Assembly (NCBI GenBank): GCA_032629725.1
Contig: JAFEVB010000044.1
Location: 124,001 to 188,000 of the forward strand
DNA length: 64,000 nucleotides
Source of the DNA: Gremmenia infestans
Lineage: Eukaryota > Ascomycota > Leotiomycetes > Helotiales > Hamatocanthoscyphaceae
Direction: 5' to 3'
The notes under the pieces are model-generated. The model was not told the DNA's origin. It saw nothing but the letters and a program-made list of their open reading frames with translations, and searched no databases. Shown one piece after another: positions 55,201 to 64,000 of the stretch (position 1 is the stretch's first letter; every line of letters begins with the position of its first letter). The translations under genes and the position numbers were made by a program.

Positions 55201-57105
55201 TCCCAAAGCATCTTCAAAGCCAATCGTTGAGGTTTACAAGGACGTTAACGAGGCTGTCGAGGAACATGGACCTAGTGACGCAGAGCTGATGGCGGTTCAC
55301 CCTACTCATCCCGATTCCGAGCCCACATCTGTGGTTGGTGGCCTTGCAGATCTCAATGCCCAGACTCCTGGCGATGCACCACCTCACTCTCCCACTGGTA
55401 CTTTTGGTACTGCTGATGAGACCGCCACCGAGCCGGATGATAACCCACACTGTGCCAGTCAAATAGGCTCTGATGACGAGGGTTTGATCAGTGACATTGA
55501 CCATTCCATTCTCGACGATATCATTCCTAGCGTTGCCGAATTAGCAGAAGCTCTTGGTGCCAACAGACCCGACGTCAATCTGGAGCTTCCCAAGCACGAA
55601 AAGACGAGCCTCATGAAGTCGTTGACTAACTTCTGGGCCGAAAGATCAGCAAGTGGGTGGGCACCGTTAGACTACCCTATCAATGCTGGTGATCACATAT
55701 TTGCAGACGAGGATGTGATTATACGAGAGGACGAACCAAGCTCTCTCATCGCCTTCACGTTACAATCTCAGTCATACAAGGAAAAACTGGAAGACATACG
55801 CAGTGGGGGTCGAGCCAGTAATGAATGCGAGACAACTCCCCCGACTCCTTTAGATTCAAACATACCAGACCCTTGCAACGATGGCATTGATCAGTCAGAT
55901 GTTAAAGCCTCCTTGAATCGTGAAACAGGTACTCATCTAGCCTGTTCATTCTCTGATGGATCTGCCAGAATGCAATGCAAGATTTTCTACGCGGAGCAGT
56001 TTGATGCTGTGCGACGAAAATGTGGCGTTGCAGATCGTATTGTTGAGTCCTTGTCACGATGCCTCAAATGGGACTCCAAAGGTGGGAAAACTAAGTCTGT
56101 GTTTTTAAAGACTCTGGACGACAGACTAGTAGTGAAGTCTCTTTCGCCCATTGAAACGGCTGCTTTCCTACGATTTGCGCCAGCCTATTTCAACATTATG
56201 TCGGAAGCTCTGTTCCGCGAACTTCCAACGGTTATTGCAAAAATGCTTGGTTTTTATCAGATAATCATCAAGAATCCCGCCACTGGGACCGAAATCAAGT
56301 GGGATGTTTTGGTTATGGAGAACTTGTTCTACGACCGCCAATTGACGAGAATCTTTGATCTTAAAGGTTCTATGCGAAACCGAAAGATCCAATCGACCGG
56401 AGAACAAAACGAAGTGCTCTTGGATGAGAATATGGTTGAATTCATTTACGAGTCCCCACTATTCGCGCGTGAGGTACGTTATCTTTGCTAAACACGTGAA
56501 ACCACAGAGTTAATTCTTTAACAGCATTCGAAAAAGCTCCTAAGATCCGCGATCTTCAACGATACATTGTTTTTACAGCGTAACGATGTGATGGATTACT
56601 CCTTGATGGTAGCTGTCGACGAGGTATTTTGCGAGAGTGTTGTCAACAAGCCGCTTGAGCTAACAAAAAAATTAGGCGCGCAAGGAGCTTGTCGTTGGCA
56701 TCATTGATGTTGTCAGAACATATACTTGGGTATGACACTCACCACAGCATCGAGCCGTAGGATTAGATACGCTAACACTTCCAATAGGACAAAAAGCTAG
56801 AATCTTGGATCAAAGGTATGTTCTTTCAGCCTTACGTCGCTTAGCACTGAAACAGAAGACTGACCCACCTCTAGATCGCGGTTTTGCTGGCGGCGGTCGC
56901 AATCGGCCGACGGTTACATCGCCGAAAGAATACAAAAATCGTTTCCGGGAAGCAATGAATCGATATATTCTTTATGGTAAGATAGCCTCCACTTTTCAAG
57001 CCTCGTACACGGCAGGTTCTGACGTCCACAACAGCACCAAACAGCTGGCATCAGTGGGGCGAGTCGAAGCCCCCAAGGGAACAGCAGAAACTTGAGGGAA
57101 ACTGA
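49298..57105 (+). CDS. FAB1: Phosphatidylinositol 3-phosphate 5-kinase (PIKfyve/Fab1)
   Basis: Six exons, 49298-56473, 56525-56623, 56676-56729, 56788-56815, 56875-56976 and 57035-57105, 2509 residues. FYVE zinc finger at about 441-505: WMADD at 441, CKECF, FRRKHHCR at 460, RVCKTC, so PI3P is bound. A GroL/CCT-like domain follows (about 850-1130; HFVKVKKIPGG, VISSIDMVALRPVHIGKC, LGCTISLRGA), then the Cys-rich CCR domain (about 1330-1620; CVGPDLLTLGFYKEYDLPRKEYESDCTLG). The catalytic lipid kinase follows at about 2110-2490: MENLFYDRQLTRIFDLKGSMRNR with Asp2354, then NDVMDYSLMVAVDE and VVGIIDVVRTYTWDKKLESW. The last residues (APNSWHQWGES) match the Fab1 end. It makes PI(3,5)P2 on vacuole and endosome membranes. 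The 3' exons are small while the first is 7.2 kb. Confidence 0.95.
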
Positions 57106-57619
57106 ATATAATGGTTTGAGATCAGTATCTTATGGAGCATGCAGTGATGAATTACGGAATTATGACGTTACGAGGCGCTTAAAGACCATTCTACTGGGGT
57201 GATATAATATCATTGCGTGCAAGCGCTGGTTTACTAATGGATCGGGCGTTGTATATTTGCAGACTTAGAAGCAGAAGTAATTCGTGGGGCGCGAGCTTTA
57301 CAGAGCTCTTATGATGTTCTGCTTTCTCTCCAAATTCGTATCTGCAAGTGAGATCTTACCTGCCTGAATAGGAATGTTCCCTTGCTTCGCTAGTGAGTCT
57401 TCCAGTTCCGTTTGTAAGCATGTGAAATGCTGCGCCGTTACATGACATTCACGAGGTTTAGTATATCATACAGACACGCTAAAGTGACGCTAAGGCCTCC
57501 TCATCACGTGTGACCGTTATCCGTTCCTCCTGCCCTGCCTGGCATATTCTATTTCAATCATATCATTCCGATACCTTCAAGCTCCATCCTCTGACAATTT
57601 ACTCCGTACATGACATGAA
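57106..57619. other. Intergenic spacer, 514 bp
   Basis: 3' flank of FAB1 and promoter of the hydrolase. No gene or motif seen. Confidence 0.5.
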
Positions 57620-58582
57620 ATGGCTTCCCTCACCAAACCACCTTACGACCCAGAATTATGGGAAGTACTGAAGAACATACCACCCGAACTCCCACTAAGC
57701 CTCGAAACTCTGCAGGCAGAACGTGATGGACTGATGGCCGAGTATTCTCCTGAAAAAGTCTTGACCGATCCCGCCATCTCCCACAGAGAAGCCAAAATCC
57801 CCGGCCCAGGTGGCGAACTCGTCATCTCGATCCTGGAAGCCAAAGACTCAACGAGTACCAACCGGCCAGGTATCTACTACATCCATGCGGGCTGTTTTGT
57901 TCTTGGAACACGCCTCACAATGATCAAACCATGCTTCGAGTGGATCAAGCAGTGCGATGCTGTCCTCGTGACTGTCGAATACAGACTCGCCCCCGAACAC
58001 CCAGACCCAGCACCCGTAGAAGACTGCTACGCAGGCCTGAAATGGTTCAGCGAGAACGCCTCCAAGCTAGGAGTAAATCCCGACCGGATTATGATAGCAG
58101 GCTTCTCGGCAGGCGGAGCTCTCGCTGCTGGCATAGCACTCATGGCTCGAGATCATAATGGTCCGAAGACGTGCGCGATGTGTTTGATAGCTCCGATGCT
58201 TGATGATCAGAAGACTACGACGTCCACGTCGCAGTTTATGAGCGAGGGGGCGTTGACGGGGGAGACGAATGCGACTGCGTGGAGCTGGCTGCTTCAGGGA
58301 CGGAACGGTGAGGATGTGGGAATATATGCTGCGCCTGCCAGAGCGAAAGATTTGTCGGGCTTGCCGGATACGTGGGTTGATGTTGGGTCGGCGGAGGTGT
58401 TTAGGGATGAATGTGTGGCATTTGCGGGGAGGATTTGGGAGGCTGGTGGAGGGTGTGAGTTGCATGTTTGGAGAGGGGCGTGGCATGGTTTCGATGTGAC
58501 TGTGCCGGATGCAAAGGTTACGAAGGCGGCTTTAGAGACGAGGCTGGGATGGATTAAGAGGGTTTTGGGGATTCAAGGTTGA
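57620..58582 (+). CDS. Alpha/beta hydrolase, hormone-sensitive lipase family
   Basis: Single exon, 320 residues. The HSL-type order is clear: YIHAGCFVLGTR (oxyanion-hole site, normally HGGG; here His89-Ala-Gly-Cys), YRLAPEHPDPAPVEDCYAGLKWF, VNPDRIMIAGFSAGGALAAG with nucleophile Ser163 in GFSAG rather than GDSAG. SGLPDTWVDVGSAEVFRDECVAF then brings the acidic residue, and CELHVWRGAWHGFD the catalytic His. These enzymes act on short esters or lactones. The two altered motifs do not remove the Ser-Asp-His triad, so activity is plausible. The substrate is unknown and no partner gene lies nearby. Confidence 0.86.
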   Translation: MASLTKPPYDPELWEVLKNIPPELPLSLETLQAERDGLMAEYSPEKVLTDPAISHREAKIPGPGGELVISILEAKDSTSTNRPGIYYIHAGCFVLGTRLTMIKPCFEWIKQCDAVLVTVEYRLAPEHPDPAPVEDCYAGLKWFSENASKLGVNPDRIMIAGFSAGGALAAGIALMARDHNGPKTCAMCLIAPMLDDQKTTTSTSQFMSEGALTGETNATAWSWLLQGRNGEDVGIYAAPARAKDLSGLPDTWVDVGSAEVFRDECVAFAGRIWEAGGGCELHVWRGAWHGFDVTVPDAKVTKAALETRLGWIKRVLGIQG

Positions 58583-59609
58583 AGGTTGAAGGTGATGGGA
58601 GTGACTCCTGGCAGCGAAGCAGTTGGGGAGGAAGCATGGGAAGTCTTGCTCGTGGGATTTCTCCTAGATGTGCCACTTTGTCAGTTCCTCTTATGCAATG
58701 AGGTATGGACACAGTCGCATTGCTTTTGATCCTACCTACAGTACTTACAATGTCACGCATGTAGTTACATTTCTCACGTGAAGATATCAAGCGTCAAAAT
58801 GTCAGATTCCACTAGTCAACGCCACTTCTCCCAGCCATCTTTCAAGGTTCATATTTCAGAATTCAAGGACATTCTCATAGCATCATCCATAAGTCTGGTC
58901 AGAGTTTGCATATGCCGTAACCCCGGTCAATCAATCCCTATCGTGTTCCTGAGACCAAACGGATTGATATCAACCGCTCGGTTTCCTGTTTGCTTAGCAC
59001 CAACCCCTTTGATTAAGCGAGGCCCATTGTCAGGATTTGGATGTGAGATTACAGCTGACAATTACATTCTCAACGTCGCATCTGTTATTGTTTGTAGATA
59101 CATTCGATGGCGAATGAAGCAGATCAAAGACGGAGACACGCTAGGAGAAAGGGACGATACGAGGGAATGGGAAGAAGAACATGGTGTAAGTTGTAGGTCC
59201 CAATGACTATTTTGCAACAGCATCATATCTCAAGGAAAATATTTCAGCACCCTCTATTCCTTGGGAATATTTTGTTTCTCAATGAATGCACGTGTCTGCC
59301 TTTTCGATTCTCCTTTACTAAGTTATCAGAAGGTTCAGTGAAGCATTTGAGACGAGACGAAAGTAACGGGGTAAGCAAAACGCCACGACGATTTAGTAGA
59401 AATGGTACGACTAAAAGACGTGGCATGTCTTGACCCTCAGATTGCAGACATGAGTCAGCTTTCTCGGGCATCGCTCGGGCGTCTACTAGCGTCAAAATGA
59501 ACAGAAAAACCTTAGAGAATATAAAAAGACGATAGAAAAGAATCCCCGCCAGCCTTGCCTACCTAGGACTTATATTCTTGTAGGACAGTCTTTGCTGGGC
59601 TACATCACC
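58583..59609. other. Intergenic spacer, 1.0 kb
   Basis: Frames at 58799-59206 and 59203-59433 are open but show no conserved segments and have awkward starts, so no gene is called. The last 300 bp precede the MET22 start. Confidence 0.45.
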
Positions 59610-60662
59610 ATGGATCTTCCGTATTCTAAAGAGCGACTCATTGCAGAGCTAGCTGTCCAAAGAGCTGCCCTTCTTACGAAAAAGGTCCTGAGAGAAATCG
59701 ACAAAGGCACCATATCCAAGAGTGACAAAAGCCCGGTCACAATTGCAGATTTCGCTGCGCAAGCGCTGTTAATTTGCGCCATCCACCATAACTTCCCGGA
59801 TGACAAGTTCGTTGGCGAAGAAGCTGCGGGCACGTTGCGCGAGGATGTCGAACTTCAAAAGAGAGTTTGGGATTTAGTCTCTGCGAAATATCTTGATGAT
59901 CGAGAGACAGATGCATTGCTGTCGACCCCGGTTTCGTCAGAGGAGATGCTCAATACCATTGACATGGGCTGTGGGCCTGGTGGACGCACAGGACGTGTTT
60001 GGATGCTGGACCCTGTGGACGGTACAGCTGCTTTTATGCGCGGACAGCAATATGCGGTCAGTTTGGCTCTCGTTGAAGATGGGCAGGAGGTGATTGGCGT
60101 AGTGGGATGCCCGAATCTGAATCTTGAGAATGGCAAGATTCATGAGGACCGAGTTGATCGGGAGGGTTACGGTATGATGCTTTCTGCTGTTCGGGGGCAG
60201 GGTGCCTTTATTCGGCGGATATCGAGTGGTGAACTTGAGGCGGCGCGCAGGATTGAGAGGCCGGTCAATGGTGCGGATGTGAAGGACCTGCACTGGGTCG
60301 AGGGAACTACTAGCAGGTCAAACGATATTGACAAGCAATGGAAGCTAGCGAAAAGTCTTGGGATTTCGTTCCCAGGAACGGATTTGTACTCATCGCAAAT
60401 GAGATATATTGCGCTTGCTGTTGGAGGCGGCGACATAAATGTAACTATTCCCAAGAAGAGGGATAAGATTTCCTGGGTCTGGGACCATGCTGGTGGGCAT
60501 TTGATTCTCAAGGAGTCCGGGGGTTTGGTGACAGATTTGAATGGGAAGGAGTTTGACTTCGGTGCGGGTCGCTATCTGGGAGAGAATTATGGAAGGATCG
60601 TGGCACCTATGAAGATTCGGGAGGAGATAATGGCAACTGTAGTGCAGTTTCTTGCAGAGTGA
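59610..60662 (+). CDS. MET22: 3'(2'),5'-bisphosphate nucleotidase (HAL2/MET22)
   Basis: Single exon, 350 residues. The first in-frame ATG is 59610. The in-frame TTG at 59592 is not credible. Family order: RLIAELAVQRAALLTKKVL, DKSPVTIADFAAQALL (metal-site Asp), DDKFVGEEAAG, WMLDPVDGTAAFMRG (the DPxDGT metal motif), YAVSLALVEDGQEVIGVVGCPNL, and WVWDHAGGHLILKESGG (WDxAG motif; the usual second Ala is Gly). The insert with FAETD-type residues of the yeast enzyme is represented by VSSEEMLNTIDMGCG. It hydrolyses PAP to AMP and PAPS to APS, needs Mg and is inhibited by Li and Na. It links sulfate assimilation to salt tolerance. Confidence 0.92.
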   Translation: MDLPYSKERLIAELAVQRAALLTKKVLREIDKGTISKSDKSPVTIADFAAQALLICAIHHNFPDDKFVGEEAAGTLREDVELQKRVWDLVSAKYLDDRETDALLSTPVSSEEMLNTIDMGCGPGGRTGRVWMLDPVDGTAAFMRGQQYAVSLALVEDGQEVIGVVGCPNLNLENGKIHEDRVDREGYGMMLSAVRGQGAFIRRISSGELEAARRIERPVNGADVKDLHWVEGTTSRSNDIDKQWKLAKSLGISFPGTDLYSSQMRYIALAVGGGDINVTIPKKRDKISWVWDHAGGHLILKESGGLVTDLNGKEFDFGAGRYLGENYGRIVAPMKIREEIMATVVQFLAE

Positions 60663-62206
60663 GAGGAGAGTGAAAAATGGTCTCCTTGTCAATGAGGATC
60701 CGAGACTAGTGTGAGCTATTGCCAGAATTCTCAGATTGAACATTTGATCGAGAGCCAGATTGCATAAATTAGATCCGACAACCAGAAACACGACTAGAAT
60801 CTGGTTTCTGACGTATTCTCTTTTGGATTGATTGAGCTGAATAAGGGCTCTCTATATTATAAAGTTATAATGTTTGAAATATGAGTCTTTTGGTTCGGGG
60901 CAAATGATAGGATTCCTTTAGGCCATGTAAAGGTTGATTCTAACCTATAGTAGACAGCGGAATCTATCTAAAACTCAATAGAAAACTGATCCTATTCCAA
61001 GTCCAAGTTTATCTTGAACTAAATCTAGACTTAGACTTGAGTCAACTTGGATTTTAGTAAGCTTTAAACTTATTAGGAAAATCATATTAAGACCAGATCT
61101 ATCTAAGTGTAAGTCTATAAATATGTCCTTAGTTTTGAGTGGGATTAGACTTAGGATCAGGAAGTTTTACTTAGAAAACATAGTAAGTTTTCTTTTGGAG
61201 GAATATATGAAGGTCAAATCACTTTATGTTTAAATAGATGTCTTTGGAGTGAGGTATGAGACCAAGGTTTTAAGGAATTCTGTGACAACCTGGATTCAAC
61301 TAGAATGACATACTGGGATTATTACAAAGGAAAACATATATAAATCGGCATAACTCTGGAGAAGAAAGAATTCTTACAGAGAGCTCAGGGTTTGGTTATA
61401 CTTCGCAATCTTTTGTCTCAGGATGACTTTAATGATTAATCTGCCGCGGACAAAGATTATCTGAGAAATATAAAGAACGGATCGGACAAGGAAATTTGGG
61501 ATTATATAAATCAATAACATTTAGCTAGTCCTTTACTTCAAGATGTGTAAAAATCTAGTCATATCTCCTTTGGGGCCAGCCTACCCGCCAACAGCGTTTC
61601 CAGAATTGTCTGGGTCGAGTAATAAAAAATTGAGAATGAGCACAGATGAAGACCGAGATAGAACTAGCTATAAATATCTACTCTTGCGGTATAATATATA
61701 TTGAAGCTAGTAACAAATGAGAATGCTGTTTTATTAGTCTATTGGGCTACTGACTTATGGTGAACTACCTTACTACCTAGGCATTCCTCAGCCAGATGCC
61801 ACGCACACGTAGAATGACGTGTCGGTCGTAGATAGAGAGCAGGAAAAAGTATGATCATCAGTCTGATGTCTCAGTATAGTAATGGCGTAACAGTACATGG
61901 TAGACACATGCTAAACATCCCACGCGATAGCCATCAGCTGAGGTCAAAGAAAGAAGCCCGAGGTTGTGATTCGATGCTGATCTGGCTCGTGACACCACAT
62001 CTGAATCCACTCCACCTCGGTTGTTACTATGTACTAGCACATCCACGTCCACGTCTAACACCGCCATTTCATCTGATTCCCATCTCAGACCGTGACGGTA
62101 AGGACAATAATAATTACTTCGCCCTTGTACACGCTTCAAAACCACAACAAACAAGTCTTCAAATGCTTGCGACCCGCGCGCTTCATGGCGAGCAACGAAA
62201 CGGAAT
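60663..62206. other. AT-rich intergenic spacer, 1.5 kb
   Basis: From about 60780 to 61760 the sequence is markedly AT-rich, with many TA steps and no long frames. It resembles decayed, possibly RIP-mutated repeat DNA. The right end holds short chance frames and the probable 5' flank of the lipase. No tRNA or gene could be supported. Confidence 0.5.
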
Positions 62207-64000
62207 ATGGTGCTGCTAGAATACCTTCAGCGAGGCCCTCTACGATGCAACGATGATAATAATGAGCCTGGTGCCCTTGCGGCGTCTGCGCCGGTGAGGG
62301 GACACCTTACCCATACGAGAACTCCAATACGGCGCAACACCTTGACGCAACAAACATGGGGGATCCTGTGGCCTGCTGCAAGCATCCTGAGGGGCAGTGT
62401 GAATCTGGTCCATAACACTATTGCAACCGTGTGTGATGGGTTGACGGAGGAGCAACGGCGAGCTCAGGCCAAGAAGGAAGAGATGCGGCAGATCCTGTCG
62501 CTGAGGATGAAGAATGCGGATACCATGGAACAGTGGCAGAAGGCAGCCAAGGAACTGGACATTCTGGAGGATAACGAGGCCTGGAAACAAGAGTCTACCT
62601 CCTCCGAATTCGATGCCGAGTTGATCGAAGCGCGGTTGAAGCAACTAGACGATGCGCGAACGAATTGCGATGTCAAGCTCATGCTTTACCTCGTCCGCAC
62701 AGCATTATCAAGGGATTTAGGTGGTATGGGGAATATTCGACTCTATAAACACTCGCATATTGGTACGAAGGACCTGATTGAACGGTACATAGATTCGACT
62801 CTTGATACGGTGAGAGCTCTAGTTGAAATGAGCAAGCATGTTGTACCAGATGAACTCGAGACCAAGGATATATTGGAACAGGTAGTTTACGCCAGACAAG
62901 CATTCGGGAGAAGTGCATTATTACTGAGCGGGGGTGCTACGTTTGGGATGAACCACGTTGGGGTTCTGAAGGCTCTCTATGAAGCCAAACTACTGCCCAG
63001 GATCATTTCTGGCGCTTCAGCAGGAAGCATTGTCTGTGCAGTACTGTGCACCCGGACGGACGAGGAAATACCAGGCGTATTGGCAGATTTTCCTTATGGA
63101 GATCTCGCAGTGTTCGAGGAAGATGGGAGAGAGGATGGGATTCTGGAGCGTGTACAAAGACTCTTGACTCAAGGTGCTTGGATAGATATAAAACATCTCA
63201 CAAGAGTCATGCAAGAAATTCTGGGGGACATGACTTTCCAGGATGCTTACAACCGGACACGGCGGATCCTGAATATCTGTGTCTCTTCTGCCTCTGTATA
63301 CGAACTTCCTCGACTTCTCAACTACGTAACCTCTCCGAATGTCATGATATGGTCAGCGGTGGCAGCGTCGTGTTCGGTTCCACTTCTCTTCTCAGCTGGA
63401 CAACTTCTTGTGAAGAATCCGATCACTGGCGAACACGCGCCTTGGAATCCAACACCTCAACACTGGATTGACGGTAGCGTTGATAACGACCTTCCAATGA
63501 CTCGGTTAGCGGAAATGTTCAATGTCAACCATTTCATTGTTTCTCAAGTCAACCCTCATGTTGTGCCATTCTTGGTCAAGGATGATGAAGCCATTGCCAA
63601 AGATGCGAAATCGGATGGAGACTCCGGTCCTGGTTGGGTATATACACTTACCAACCTTGCGAAAGACGAGGCTTTGCATCGAATGCAAGTTCTTGCTGAA
63701 CTGGGTGTTTTCCCAAACATGGTTTCAAAACTTAGATCAGTACTAAGTCAGAAGTACTCGGGAGATATTACAATCTTACCACAAATCGACTACAAAGACT
63801 TTCCTCTCATGTTGAAGAATCCGTCACCACATTTTATTCTTAAAGCCTGCCTGTGTGGTGAGCGGGCGACTTGGCCAAGACTTAGCAGGATACGCAACCA
63901 TTGTGCAGTGGAACTGGAACTTGATGCTGCTGTGCAGAAACTACGCGCCAGAGTAGTATTCAGCCCTAGCCAAGTTGATCTACGGAGGATGAATACAGGG
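62207..64000 (+). CDS. Patatin-type triacylglycerol lipase (Tgl3/4/5, SDP1-like), 3' truncated
   Basis: One open frame to the window edge, at least 598 residues, with no stop. The first in-frame ATG is 62207; an upstream exon cannot be excluded, so the N-terminus is uncertain. A DUF3336-like block opens it (SILRGSVNLVHNTIATVCDGLTEEQRR, AKELDILEDNEAWKQ, LKQLDDARTNCDVKLMLYLVRTALSRDLGG, IGTKDLIERYID). The patatin core follows: oxyanion loop GGATFG at 242-247, nucleophile GASAG with Ser271, and DGS with Asp422 completing the Ser-Asp dyad. WIDGSVDNDLPM is the SDP1/Tgl form. LLNYVTSPNVMIWSAVAASCSVPLLF and VNHFIVSQVNPHVVPFL are also diagnostic. It mobilises stored triacylglycerol at lipid droplets. 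Confidence 0.88.
   Translation, partial: MVLLEYLQRGPLRCNDDNNEPGALAASAPVRGHLTHTRTPIRRNTLTQQTWGILWPAASILRGSVNLVHNTIATVCDGLTEEQRRAQAKKEEMRQILSLRMKNADTMEQWQKAAKELDILEDNEAWKQESTSSEFDAELIEARLKQLDDARTNCDVKLMLYLVRTALSRDLGGMGNIRLYKHSHIGTKDLIERYIDSTLDTVRALVEMSKHVVPDELETKDILEQVVYARQAFGRSALLLSGGATFGMNHVGVLKALYEAKLLPRIISGASAGSIVCAVLCTRTDEEIPGVLADFPYGDLAVFEEDGREDGILERVQRLLTQGAWIDIKHLTRVMQEILGDMTFQDAYNRTRRILNICVSSASVYELPRLLNYVTSPNVMIWSAVAASCSVPLLFSAGQLLVKNPITGEHAPWNPTPQHWIDGSVDNDLPMTRLAEMFNVNHFIVSQVNPHVVPFLVKDDEAIAKDAKSDGDSGPGWVYTLTNLAKDEALHRMQVLAELGVFPNMVSKLRSVLSQKYSGDITILPQIDYKDFPLMLKNPSPHFILKACLCGERATWPRLSRIRNHCAVELELDAAVQKLRARVVFSPSQVDLRRMNTG

Noticed and set aside
58799..59206. Possible small gene, MSDSTSQRHFSQ start
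   Set aside because: No conserved block, no introns or typical promoter, and mixed composition. The in-frame upstream start is a GTG. Not called without transcript evidence.

Overview
This window is chromosomal DNA of a filamentous ascomycete (Pezizomycotina). Genes carry short GT-AG introns of about 45-110 bp with CTAAC/CTGAC-like branch points. Spacers are short and rich in C/T tracts, and the gene set is typical of moulds. A fungal UDP-rhamnose synthesis gene (NRS/ER) and the general protein character suggest Leotiomycetes (Botrytis/Sclerotinia relatives), but this is an inference and I cannot name the species. No prophage, plasmid, CRISPR or rRNA was seen, and I found no convincing tRNA.

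Layout. 1-7 kb: 3' end of an Adp1-type ABCG transporter, an SDR oxidoreductase, a broken gene joining a coiled-coil domain, a ubiquitin-like domain and a retropepsin-like domain, and a cytochrome b5 protein. 7-18.8 kb: an unknown Ser/Pro-rich coiled-coil protein, NBS1 (DNA double-strand-break repair), a mitochondrial BolA protein head-to-head with an ACSF3-type acyl-CoA synthetase, and eIF4E. 20.5-30.2 kb: SYM1/Mpv17, TRAX head-to-head with PIG-M/GPI14, an F-box protein and a secreted serine carboxypeptidase. 32.6-43 kb: squalene synthase (ERG9), two NST-KT/TPT-type sugar-nucleotide transporters lying tail-to-tail, the UDP-4-keto-6-deoxyglucose epimerase/reductase divergent from the second transporter, and a Caj1-type J-protein. 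43.4-57.1 kb: a 1612-residue TPP1/Tpz1-like shelterin protein divergent from FAB1 (2509 residues). 57.6-64 kb: an HSL-type hydrolase, MET22/HAL2 bisphosphate nucleotidase, an AT-rich spacer and a patatin-type triacylglycerol lipase that runs off the end.

Most genes are unlinked housekeeping functions. Three groupings look meaningful. The ER reductase beside two TPT-type transporters may be a UDP-rhamnose supply and Golgi import locus. Two mitochondrial genes share a 366-bp promoter. TRAX and PIG-M share a 219-bp promoter. I rebuilt splice structures by hand so that every junction keeps frame and family consensus; exon coordinates are in the entries. The most unusual items are the ubiquitin-like plus retropepsin fusion with an in-frame stop, the TPP1-like protein with a very long linker, the TRAX GC-AG intron beside an 18-nt microexon, the transporter/ER cluster, and a paired palindromic site upstream of the SDR gene.
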